Source of the DNA: Herbiconiux moechotypicola
Lineage (GTDB): Bacteria; Actinomycetota; Actinomycetes; Actinomycetales; Microbacteriaceae
Length of the DNA: 64,000 bases
Direction of reading: 5' to 3'
Assembly: GCF_024979255.1 (NCBI RefSeq)
Contig: NZ_JANLCN010000012.1
Location: forward strand, 62,001 to 126,000
A program made the translations under genes and the position numbers. The notes under the pieces are model-generated. The model was not told the origin of the DNA and searched no databases. It saw nothing but the letters and a program-made list of their open reading frames with translations. Every line of letters starts with the position of its first letter. Position 1 is the first letter of the stretch. Positions 20,511 to 27,973 of the stretch are shown here, piece by piece.

Positions 20511-20899
20511 GACCCGCCGCCCGGGGGACCGGGCGCGGGGAGGTGGCCGCCGAGCGACTCGAGCAGGCTCACCAGCTCGGTGCAGGTGGCCGAGCCCACC
20601 TCGTGCAGTCGCGCGAGGTGACGCATGGCGCCCGCCAGGTCTTCGGCCTTGACAGCGGAATGCACCATGCCGGCGATGGCCTCGAGGGGCCAGGCGCCGA
20701 GCATGGTGCTGCTGGAGCGGATGCTCAGCAAGACCACATCGGCATCCTCGAAATCGCGGATGCCGAGGGCTTTCATCAACCTCTGGGATCGGGTCTCCCA
20801 GAGGTTGATGAAATCGTGGACGAATCGACCGCGGTGCTCGTCGTCGCCCACCACCCCCAGCAGATCGAGGGCGGTGGCGCGGTCGACGTAGCGGGTCAA
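20480..20899 (-). CDS. Hpt-like phosphotransfer protein lacking the phospho-histidine
   Basis: An all-helical protein of 139 residues. The segment LLSIRSSSTMLGAWPLE matches the Hpt signature H-x-L-K-G-(x)n-L-G-A in spacing, but by my alignment the histidine position is Leu and K-G is R-S, so it should not accept phosphate. The start is TTG 20899, overlapping the GT2 stop (TTGA), so the two are translationally coupled. The C-terminus is Gly/Ser/Pro-rich, and the gene overlaps the convergent response regulator by 31 bases. An 18-base perfect inverted repeat lies within it. Hpt assignment is by motif spacing only. A helical adaptor for the synthase is an alternative. Confidence 0.7.
   Translation of the reverse strand: MTRYVDRATALDLLGVVGDDEHRGRFVHDFINLWETRSQRLMKALGIRDFEDADVVLLSIRSSSTMLGAWPLEAIAGMVHSAVKAEDLAGAMRHLARLHEVGSATCTELVSLLESLGGHLPAPGPPGGGSQSSSEAASR
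20771..20813. repeat. 18-base perfect inverted repeat inside the Hpt-like gene
   Basis: Arm TTTCATCAACCTCTGGGA at 20771-20788 is exactly reverse-complemented at 20796-20813, with a 7-base loop TCGGGTC. In the protein the two arms encode INLWE and QRLMK-type segments. No T tract follows on either strand. A stem this long inside a coding region is far beyond the chance level expected in the window. Confidence 0.9.
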
Positions 20900-22341
20900 A
20901 CCTTGTATCCGCGGTAGCGGCGGAGCACCCGCATGAACATGGTGAGGGTCTGCAGGATGGTGATGATGCCGAGCACCGGCCAGCCGATCCAGAGGATGGT
21001 GGACTGGATGAAGGGGTCGAGCTGGAACCAGCCGAGCGTGAGCACCGCCACGACCAGCACGAGGATGACCAGGGGCACCAGGTAGCCGTTGCCGCGGCCG
21101 CGTTCGGCCTTGGCCTGTGCGGCCCAGTTGTCGGTCTGCTTGCGGCTGAGGAACTTCGTCCACGCCCGCAGGAAGTGCCCGAGCCTGACCCACATGTAGA
21201 TCTCGGCGGGGAACAGCAACACGGCGAACAGCACGTCGCGCACGCTCCGGTCGTGCATCGACAGCGCCGTGCGCAGGTTGAGCAGGATGGCGACCGCCGG
21301 CGGGATGAGCCAGATCGGCGAGAACACGAACGCGCTGATGGACAGCGACGCGAACAGCAGCAGGAAGAAGAGCACGCGCGTGACGAGGTTGGTGAGCATG
21401 GAGAAGTTCTCGAGCCAGCGCAGGCGGAGGTTCGGGTGGAAGGGCTGCCCCTTGGTGTCTCCGCGCTGGCCGGGCCACATGAGCTCGATGGCGCCGAAGT
21501 TCCACTTCACCTGCTGGGCGTCGAGGCCGCGCAGGGTGGTCATGCCGCCCACGTCGGCCCGGGCCTGGGCCGAGATCTTGGTGAGGTAGCCGGCACTCTT
21601 GATCTGCAGCGACAGCAGTGAGTCCTCGACCTCGGAGTCCTTCACCCAGGGGGTGTTCTGGTGGTTCTCCACCATGATCTGGCGCAGCGCCTTGGTGCTG
21701 AAGATGGAGAACTGGCCGCCGAGCACCGCCATGTTGCGGCCGCGCAGCATGTTCTGCATGTTGAACGCGGCGAACTGGAAGCGCTGCCCCGTGATGAGGA
21801 ACTTGGCGATGAAGCCCTTGATGGGCGCCTCGTCGATCGAGTAGATCGCCGAGATGCCGCCGATGCGGGAGTCGGAGGTGATCTCCTCCGCGAGCCGCTC
21901 CACCGCATCCGGTGCCGCGGTGGTGTCACCGTCGACGCCGAGCAGGAAGTCGCAGCCCTCCACCAGCTGGTAGCCGTAGTTGAGCGCGCCGACCTTCTTG
22001 TCTTTGTTCTTGCCGATGTCGTGCACGTAGACCTCGGTGAACTGCTCGACCCCGTCGATCTCCTTGAGGTGGGGGCCGGCGTACTGGGCCGCGAGCTTGA
22101 CGGTGTCGTCGGTGGTGTTGTTCACCACGACGTGGATGACGTCGGGGAGGCGGGTCTGCGCGAGGAGCGACTCGATGACCTCGGCGATCGACTCGGCCTC
22201 GTTGTAGGCCGGAATGATGCAGCCGATCGTGGGGCGGTACGAGGGGAGCGACTCGACCGATTCGATGAAGTCGTTCTGGAACTCGTCGCTGACGTCACCG
22301 AGATCGGTGCGGTCCGTCACGTACGGGTTGATGTCTGCCAT
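20896..22341 (-). CDS. processive family 2 glycosyltransferase (beta-glycan synthase-like)
   Basis: A soluble GT-A domain precedes about four or five C-terminal membrane helices. Motifs are PAYNEAESI, the nucleotide-sugar DGDT, the acceptor-site VEDSLL, and QQVKW in the place of the Q-x-x-R-W motif of cellulose, chitin and hyaluronan synthases. It should polymerise and extrude a beta-linked glycan across the membrane. No PilZ domain is present, so c-di-GMP control would be indirect. ATG 22341 gives MADINPYV; a GTG at 22377 with GGGAGG next to it is possible. The gene is coupled to the Hpt-like gene and lies near GH6. The exact polymer is unknown. Confidence 0.88.
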   Translation of the reverse strand: MADINPYVTDRTDLGDVSDEFQNDFIESVESLPSYRPTIGCIIPAYNEAESIAEVIESLLAQTRLPDVIHVVVNNTTDDTVKLAAQYAGPHLKEIDGVEQFTEVYVHDIGKNKDKKVGALNYGYQLVEGCDFLLGVDGDTTAAPDAVERLAEEITSDSRIGGISAIYSIDEAPIKGFIAKFLITGQRFQFAAFNMQNMLRGRNMAVLGGQFSIFSTKALRQIMVENHQNTPWVKDSEVEDSLLSLQIKSAGYLTKISAQARADVGGMTTLRGLDAQQVKWNFGAIELMWPGQRGDTKGQPFHPNLRLRWLENFSMLTNLVTRVLFFLLLFASLSISAFVFSPIWLIPPAVAILLNLRTALSMHDRSVRDVLFAVLLFPAEIYMWVRLGHFLRAWTKFLSRKQTDNWAAQAKAERGRGNGYLVPLVILVLVVAVLTLGWFQLDPFIQSTILWIGWPVLGIITILQTLTMFMRVLRRYRGYKV

Positions 22342-22448
22342 GTCTTCAGTCTGGAGCACGACCCGCAGGGTTCGCACGCCTCCCGGCTAGGGTCGGGTCA
22401 GGAAAACCTTAAGATTGCATCAGGCGACGTGCGAGAGGGCGAATTCGG
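22342..22448. promoter_or_regulatory. divergent promoter region between GT2 and lipoprotein genes
   Basis: The 107-base gap must hold promoters for both genes. TAAGAT at 22410-22415 is a plausible -10 for the lipoprotein, about 34 bases before its ATG. On the minus strand TAGCCG is 6 bases before the alternative GTG 22377. The centre GGAAAACCTTAAG is notably A/T-rich for the region. Confidence 0.4.
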
Positions 22449-23081
22449 ATGGGCAGAACCAGACTCACCAGGACCGTGCTCGCGAGCGCCCTGGCCCTCG
22501 GCACCGTGGCGGGGGTGAGCGCGTGCGGCACGGCTCCGTGGGACCAGTCGCGGTTCAATACCTCCTCGGCCACTCCCACCACCACGGCGAAGCCGTCGCC
22601 CACGGCCACCATCACGCCCGTCGTCAACGAGCTCGCGACGGGCAGCGCCCACCACACACTGCAGGCGGGCGCGATCGCACTCACCGTCGACTACTACTCG
22701 ACGCTCAGCATGGACCAGTGGACGGCCGAGGCGAACAAGCCCATCACCTTCACGCTCGGCGGCACCCTGGCCAACGACGAGGGGCAGAGCTTCTACCTCT
22801 CGCGGGTCACTCTCACGCCCGCCGTCGCGGGCGACGCGGGCGCGTTGCCCGCCCCGTCGCCGAGCACCGACCAGGCCCCCGTGCAGCCGGGCTACTACAT
22901 CAAGGCGCCCTACAGCTACAGCCAGACGTTCATCCTCCCGGCGATCGACCCCGAGGCCACCTCGGTGACCCTGTCGTTCACCTACGAGATCCTGCTGCAG
23001 ACGGCGCCCGGTTCGGGCGACTACGCGAAGCAGACGGCCACCGACCAGCTCACCATCGCGATCGCCCAGCCTGCCGGCTGA
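22449..23081 (+). CDS. putative secreted lipoprotein, unknown function
   Basis: The signal peptide ends in a lipobox VSAC, placing the lipidated Cys at about residue 26, followed by a Thr/Pro-rich linker and a beta-rich domain of about 150 residues. The downstream part has alternating polar and hydrophobic strands and no family motif I recognise. ATG 22449 has GAGAGGG about 8 bases upstream. It is divergent from the GT2 synthase, so an envelope role linked to the glycan, such as a tether or export accessory, is a guess from context only. Confidence 0.78.
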   Translation: MGRTRLTRTVLASALALGTVAGVSACGTAPWDQSRFNTSSATPTTTAKPSPTATITPVVNELATGSAHHTLQAGAIALTVDYYSTLSMDQWTAEANKPITFTLGGTLANDEGQSFYLSRVTLTPAVAGDAGALPAPSPSTDQAPVQPGYYIKAPYSYSQTFILPAIDPEATSVTLSFTYEILLQTAPGSGDYAKQTATDQLTIAIAQPAG

Positions 23082-23104
23082 TCGCGCCGGGGGAGACCGC
23101 CGGG

Positions 23105-24277
23105 CTACGACCCCGCTGGGAGCCCCCTGCCCACCACGATGCGGTTGCCGCCCTCTTCCCGAGCGGTGTGGGTGGCATCGTCAAGGGCGCGCCTGAGCAC
23201 GGGCAACCCGTAGCCGTAACCGTCGGTGTCGACCACGCCGAAGCTCGCGGTGGCCCGGAGCGACTGCAGCGGGTCGATGGGCTCGTCGACGAGTGCCGTC
23301 TGCAGGCGGATGGCGAGCTGCTCGGTGTCGGCGGCGTTGGGGGAGACGACCACGATCACGAACCGCCCCGCACCGGTGTGGCCGAGCAGCGCCGTGGTGG
23401 GCGCGTGATGGCGCACGATCTGCGCGACCGAGCGGATGGCGGTGTCGCCGAAGGCGCGGCCGAACGCCGTGTTCATCTGCGGGAGGTTGTCGACGTCCAT
23501 CGAGATCATGGCGAGACGGTCGCCGTGGAACGAGGCCCGCTCCACCCAGTCGGCCCACTGCTGCATGAATGAGGCCGCGGAGAGCACCCCCACCACGGAG
23601 TGCACGCCCACGGTCACGTCACCGAGAGCTCTGGCGCCCGATCGCTCGGCCTGAAGGATCGACATCGAGATGGTGCCCACGATGACGAGGAGGATGGTGA
23701 TCATGGTGGTGATCGCGGTGCCGAAGTAGGCCTGGAACTCGGGCGCCTCCGGCCCCAGGGTGACGAAGAACGAGGTGCGCAGCACGTAGAAGGCGCACAC
23801 GATCCACAGGCAGAAGCTCAGGATGCGCGCGTTGAGGTTGCGCCGCATGCGCGATCTCATGGTCTCCGCGGCGGCGAGTCCGGCGAACACCGCGACCCCG
23901 GCGAACAGTCCGGTCGACCCGGTCCACTCCCCGCCGTCGGGGCCCTCGAGGCCGGTCAGCAGGGCCTCGACCCCTCCGGCTGCGAGCGCGACGGCGATGA
24001 GGGAGGCGCGGCCGTTGAACACCCGGGCGCCGGCCCAGATGGCACCGATCGAGATGACGTAGGCCGTGTTGCCGATGGCGAGGATCCACCACAGGGTCGG
24101 CTCGACCGACCAGACCAGGAACGACAGTGCTGTGAGCATGCCGGCGATGAAGGAGATGCTCCACAGCCGCCCGGAGGCGTCGTTGCGGCGCATCGCGGTG
24201 TTCAGCACGAACGAGATGCCGCACAGGATGATGATGAGTCCGCTCGTGACGAGGAGCGTCGCCGCGTCGAACTCCAT
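23105..24277 (-). CDS. membrane protein with degenerate GGDEF domain
   Basis: Seven or so hydrophobic segments occupy residues 5-210, followed by a GGDEF-fold domain. The nucleotide-binding beginnings are recognisable (ISMDVDNLPQMNTAFGRAFGD) but the signature GGDEF is GAGRF, so the catalytic acids are gone and cyclase activity is not expected. The end GGNRIVV matches the usual terminal GGN motif. ATG 24277 follows AGAGGAC. It is a paralog of the protein at 31410-32519 (shared ASGR.W and VFNG segments in the membrane part). It may bind GTP or c-di-GMP as a receptor. It is convergent with the lipoprotein gene and sits downstream of the sensor kinase. Confidence 0.85.
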   Translation of the reverse strand: MEFDAATLLVTSGLIIILCGISFVLNTAMRRNDASGRLWSISFIAGMLTALSFLVWSVEPTLWWILAIGNTAYVISIGAIWAGARVFNGRASLIAVALAAGGVEALLTGLEGPDGGEWTGSTGLFAGVAVFAGLAAAETMRSRMRRNLNARILSFCLWIVCAFYVLRTSFFVTLGPEAPEFQAYFGTAITTMITILLVIVGTISMSILQAERSGARALGDVTVGVHSVVGVLSAASFMQQWADWVERASFHGDRLAMISMDVDNLPQMNTAFGRAFGDTAIRSVAQIVRHHAPTTALLGHTGAGRFVIVVVSPNAADTEQLAIRLQTALVDEPIDPLQSLRATASFGVVDTDGYGYGLPVLRRALDDATHTAREEGGNRIVVGRGLPAGS

Positions 24278-24327
24278 GCCGTCCTCTTTCATCACCGGGT
24301 GGAGGGTGTCCCGCTCCTGAGCCGAGC

Positions 24328-25962
24328 CTATCGCGCGCGCGGGATCGTCGCCGTGAAGGTGGTGCCCACGCCCACCGCGCTGGCCACGGAGAGCTCACCG
24401 CCGTGCCGGCGCACGATGTCGCGGCTGATCGAGAGCCCGAGGCCCGAGCCGTGGATGCTCGACTGGCGCACCCCCTCGGCCCGGAAGTAGCGGTCGAACA
24501 GCTTCGACTGCTCGAGCTCGCTCAGCCCGATGCCGGTGTCGCTCACCACGAGGTCGATCGAGTCGTCGCCCGCGGTCGCCGACACGGCGACCGAGCCGTT
24601 CTCCACGTTGTACTTGATGGCGTTGGTGAGGAGGTTGTCGACCACCTGGCGCAGCCGGAACCCGTCGGCCTCGAGCAGCATCGGGCCCTCGACGGCGTTC
24701 TTGAGGCTGATGCCCCGCTCGCCGGCGGCGAGTGACTGCGCCTGGATGGAGTCGGCCACGATCTCGGCCAGGTCGCACGAACTGAACGACATGACGATCT
24801 GCTGGTCTTTCTCGCTCGCGGCGGTGAGCAGGTCGGCGACGAGCGCGAGCAGCCGGTCGGAGTTGGCCGAGGCCACCTCGAGCATCGACCGGGTGGAGGG
24901 GTTGAGGGTCTCGTCGTCGAGGGCGAGCTCGAGGTAGCCGAGGATGGAGGTGAGCGGGGTGCGCAGCTCGTGGGAGACGGAGGCGACGAGATCGTCACGC
25001 GCCTGGATCGCGTTGATCTCGCGGGTGACGTCGCGCGACACCATCACCCCGCCGTCGGGGGCACCGTCGGGGGCGGTGAGCTGCCGGGAGCTCACCGAGA
25101 GGGCGATGCGGTGCTCGCCGGGCTCGCCGAGCCACACCACCACGTCGTCGAACCGCTCGCCGCGCACCGCGCGGCCGTAGGGGCGCTCCTCGTCGAGGTA
25201 GGGCGTGACCCGGTCGGCGTGGTACATGACAGGAGGCTCGATGGTGGTCTCGGGCAGCCCGAACTCGGCCTGGAATCCACGGTGGGCCCGGTTGAGCAGT
25301 GTCTGCGCCCCGTCGCGCCCGAACGCCACCACGCCGAAGGTCACGGCGTTCAGCACCTCGTCGAGGGTCTGCTCCTGTCGCCTCGCCCGTCGCAGCGCGA
25401 CCTCGAGCAGGTCGGCCTGCTGCCGGAGCAGCCCCCGTTGCGCGGCCGTCCGGCTCGAGGTCGCGAGCGTCGTGGTGGCGATGAACGCGAGCGTGATGGG
25501 CAGCACGAGCAGGGCCGGCACACCCGCGAGGGTGACGCCCGTGCCGTTCACCAGAGCGGAGCCCCAGAGCAGCACCGCCGAGGTGATGACGCCGCCGACC
25601 GCGCCCACGAGCCCGAAGTGGGTGGACAGCCAGATGACGGGGAAGGTGAGCAGCAGCCCGGCACCGAGGAGGTTGTTGCCCTCGCGGAGGAAGATGATGG
25701 CGAAGATGTCGATCACCGGCAGGAGCGCGGCCCAGTGCCGGTCGAGTCTCGACCAGGGGACCAGTGCCGAGGCGCCGGTGAGCACGAAGATGACGGAGAC
25801 CCCGCCGAAGAACCGCGGATCGAGCACCGAGGCGGGCTGGAAGATGTAGGCGGCGCACACGAGCAGCAGCACCGCGGCCGAGAGCAGCAGCTGAGACTGG
25901 AACACCGACCGCTCGAACCGGGAGCGTCGCTCCTCGTCCGTGCGATCGGTCACCGTGCTCAT
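24328..25962 (-). CDS. PAS-containing membrane sensor histidine kinase
   Basis: About six membrane helices (residues 25-180), a PAS-like module with a coiled region (about 190-310), then HisKA with SHELRTPL near residue 331 and a HATPase domain with NLLTNAIKYN (N box), SDTGIGL (G1) and GSGLGLS (G2). All catalytic boxes are present, so this is the one fully intact kinase of the region, and the OmpR regulator at 19581 is a plausible partner. ATG 25962 is preceded by TACCCT with exactly 6 bases between, consistent with a leaderless mRNA. The signal is unknown. Confidence 0.93.
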   Translation of the reverse strand: MSTVTDRTDEERRSRFERSVFQSQLLLSAAVLLLVCAAYIFQPASVLDPRFFGGVSVIFVLTGASALVPWSRLDRHWAALLPVIDIFAIIFLREGNNLLGAGLLLTFPVIWLSTHFGLVGAVGGVITSAVLLWGSALVNGTGVTLAGVPALLVLPITLAFIATTTLATSSRTAAQRGLLRQQADLLEVALRRARRQEQTLDEVLNAVTFGVVAFGRDGAQTLLNRAHRGFQAEFGLPETTIEPPVMYHADRVTPYLDEERPYGRAVRGERFDDVVVWLGEPGEHRIALSVSSRQLTAPDGAPDGGVMVSRDVTREINAIQARDDLVASVSHELRTPLTSILGYLELALDDETLNPSTRSMLEVASANSDRLLALVADLLTAASEKDQQIVMSFSSCDLAEIVADSIQAQSLAAGERGISLKNAVEGPMLLEADGFRLRQVVDNLLTNAIKYNVENGSVAVSATAGDDSIDLVVSDTGIGLSELEQSKLFDRYFRAEGVRQSSIHGSGLGLSISRDIVRRHGGELSVASAVGVGTTFTATIPRAR

Positions 25963-25968
25963 GGTCCG

Positions 25969-25974
25969 AGGGTA
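25969..25974 (-). promoter_or_regulatory. -10 element for the sensor kinase, leaderless
   Basis: Minus-strand TACCCT with exactly 6 bases to ATG 25962. It is divergent from the promoter at 25996-26025. Confidence 0.55.
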
Positions 25975-25995
25975 CAGCCATCGGGCCGGTGCGGA

Positions 25996-26025
25996 TTGGA
26001 CGCTTCAAGGGGAGCCGGTTATCCT
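25996..26025 (+). promoter_or_regulatory. sigma-A-type promoter of the LuxR-type regulator operon
   Basis: TTGGAC (25996-26001), an 18-base spacer and TATCCT (26020-26025). This is the best -35/-10 pair I see in the window. It places the transcript start near 26032, so the regulator must start at GTG 26043 and not at the upstream GTG 25989. Confidence 0.65.
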
Positions 26026-26042
26026 CGAACGGGGGGTCTGGG

Positions 26043-26714
26043 GTGAAGAGCAGTGTGGGTGGGGGAGGTGCTGCGGCACCGTCGCTCGCGCTTCTCGAAG
26101 GCCAGGCGCTCGTGCTCGACTCGCTGTCGGCGTGGCTCGGTGAGCACGCGCCCGACCTGAACGTCGCGCTGCGCTGCTCGACCTGGAACGAGCTCTCCCG
26201 CAGCCCCGCCTTCCCGTTCGACGTGGTGGTGATGCAGGCGGGGGAGGGCGAGCGCATCTCGATGGAGTCGCGCATCCGCGCCTGCCGCGACCGGGGTGCT
26301 TCGGTGGTGGTGCTGGGCGACCTCGACTCCGACGAGCTCGAACGACGAGCCCTCGACGCGGGCGCGGGGGCTTACACCTCGAAGCAGCGACCCGCGCGGG
26401 AGCTGCTCGTGGCGGTGCGGCGCGTGCTGCGCTCGAGGGCCGCGGGATCGCTCACCGCGTGGGACGGGCCGGGCCGTCGCCATTCCGGCTCGCTCGAACC
26501 GCGCATCCGCTTCACCGAGGAGGAGGAGGAGATCCTGCGTCTCTACGCCTCCGGTCACAGCCCGATCGAGGTCTCGATGATCCTCGGCACGAACATCCAG
26601 GCGGTCAAGAACTCCCTCGACCGGGTGCGCGAGAAGTACACGGCGGAGGGCAGGCCCGCCGACCGTAAGCAGGATCTGATGCTCCGCGCGGCCGAGGACG
26701 GCTACCTGGCATAA
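26043..26714 (+). CDS. LuxR-type regulator with degenerate receiver domain
   Basis: A receiver-like fold (about residues 15-130) precedes a LuxR-type helix-turn-helix (FTEEEEEILRLYASGHS, then GTNIQAVKNSLDRVREKY). The usual acidic pair is replaced (LALLEGQ), and the phospho-acceptor region is PFDVVVMQAGEG with no Asp at the acceptor position. The terminal Lys motif (YTSKQRP) remains. It is therefore unlikely to be controlled by Asp phosphorylation. It heads a probable operon with the kinase-like gene that starts 59 bases downstream, whose own His is also missing. Atypical receivers often bind a ligand or a partner; which one applies here is unknown. Confidence 0.85.
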   Translation: MKSSVGGGGAAAPSLALLEGQALVLDSLSAWLGEHAPDLNVALRCSTWNELSRSPAFPFDVVVMQAGEGERISMESRIRACRDRGASVVVLGDLDSDELERRALDAGAGAYTSKQRPARELLVAVRRVLRSRAAGSLTAWDGPGRRHSGSLEPRIRFTEEEEEILRLYASGHSPIEVSMILGTNIQAVKNSLDRVREKYTAEGRPADRKQDLMLRAAEDGYLA

Positions 26715-26773
26715 AATCACCTGAGGGTGGACGGTCGGACGCACGGGGTTGCCGGCGGTCGTGAGAGGTGCGG

Positions 26774-27973
26774 GTGACACTACAGATTTCGGCCGACGTC
26801 GATGGCGTGGTCACCAGTCATGCGCTCGCGCGAGCGGGGAGCTGGCTGGCGGGCGTGTTCCTGTCGGCCACCATCGTCATCGCCGCCATCCTCATCCCGC
26901 TCACCGGGCGGCTGGAGCTGTTCGTCGCGCTCCTCGGGCTGATCGTGGTGGGTGTCGGCGTGGTCTTCGCGCTGCGCACCCCGGCGTTCGTGCGCGCGCT
27001 GCTGTACACGCTGATCGCCTGCGCCGGCCTCTACGTCTACGCGATGGTGGCGGCGGAGGTGTCGGTGACCATCGACGGGCCGACGCCCTCCAGCGACTTC
27101 GTGCTGCTGTCGATGCCCGAATTCGCGGTGCTCGTGGTGGGCATCTCGGCGCGGTCGCTGGCGCGGTCGCTCGTGCTCGGAACCCTCGGCTTCGTGGCGG
27201 GCCCGGGCCCGGTGCAGGTCGCCGCCTGGCAGCAGGGCATGCCGCTCGCGCTCGACGTGCCGGTGGTGGCGTCGTACGTGGCGCTGGGGCTGTTCGTCTG
27301 CGCGCTGTGGATCGGCCGCCGCGACGCCGCTCGCGGCACCGCCGTCATGTCGGGCGCCGCACTGGCCGAGGAGCGCGACGTGGCGCTCAGCCGCTTCAGC
27401 ACCCGGGCCTCGAGCTGGCTGAACGACACGGTGCTCGCCGACCTGAGGTCGCTCTCGGTGAGCGAGCCCGGCAGGCTGGCGCCGGAGCACCTCCAGGCGA
27501 TCGATCGCGACCTGGCCAACCTGGCCGACGTGAGGCTCATCCTCGACGGCCCCGGCGAGAGCTCGTCGTCACGCAAACTGGCCAAGGTGCCGCTGCTGGT
27601 CTCGCTCGTGCGCGACGGTGAGCAGAAGGGTCTCCGGGTGCGCGTGGGCGGCGACCTCGACGCCGTGAACTCCCTCAGTCTCGGCGTGGGGAGGGCGCTC
27701 GACCGGGCGCTGGCCGAGTGCCTCGACAACGTGGTGCAGCACTCCGGTGTACTCGAGGCCGAGATCTCGGTCATGTCGAGCCCACCCGAGCTCAGCGTGA
27801 TGGTGTCGGATGCGGGCGTGGGCTTCGACGTCGACACCACGTCAGACGACACGATCGGCCTGCGCATGACGGTCATCGACTCCATCGTGGAGGTGGGCGG
27901 AACCGTGCAGATCTGGTCGCGGCCCGGCGCCGGCACCGCGATCTTCGTCACCGTGCCGGCGGTGACGGCGTGA
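26774..27973 (+). CDS. NarL/DesK-type kinase-like ATPase lacking the phospho-histidine
   Basis: About six membrane helices (residues 20-190) lead to a dimerisation helix and a HATPase_c domain. The ATPase boxes are present: ECLDNVVQHSG (N box), DAGVGF (G1) and GTAIFV near the end. In the HisKA_3 helix the usual R-E-L-H-D-T-V reads S-W-L-N-D-T-V, so the phospho-acceptor His is Asn. It should bind ATP but not autophosphorylate. GTG 26774 has AGAGG 5 bases upstream; GTG 26768 is an alternative. The stop overlaps the next gene (GTGA). Confidence 0.83.
   Translation: MTLQISADVDGVVTSHALARAGSWLAGVFLSATIVIAAILIPLTGRLELFVALLGLIVVGVGVVFALRTPAFVRALLYTLIACAGLYVYAMVAAEVSVTIDGPTPSSDFVLLSMPEFAVLVVGISARSLARSLVLGTLGFVAGPGPVQVAAWQQGMPLALDVPVVASYVALGLFVCALWIGRRDAARGTAVMSGAALAEERDVALSRFSTRASSWLNDTVLADLRSLSVSEPGRLAPEHLQAIDRDLANLADVRLILDGPGESSSSRKLAKVPLLVSLVRDGEQKGLRVRVGGDLDAVNSLSLGVGRALDRALAECLDNVVQHSGVLEAEISVMSSPPELSVMVSDAGVGFDVDTTSDDTIGLRMTVIDSIVEVGGTVQIWSRPGAGTAIFVTVPAVTA

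Noticed and set aside
20896-22341. Bacterial cellulose synthase BcsA
   Set aside because: The GT2 lacks a PilZ domain and the usual R-W version of the last motif, and no BcsB is present; only the general processive GT2 assignment is supported.
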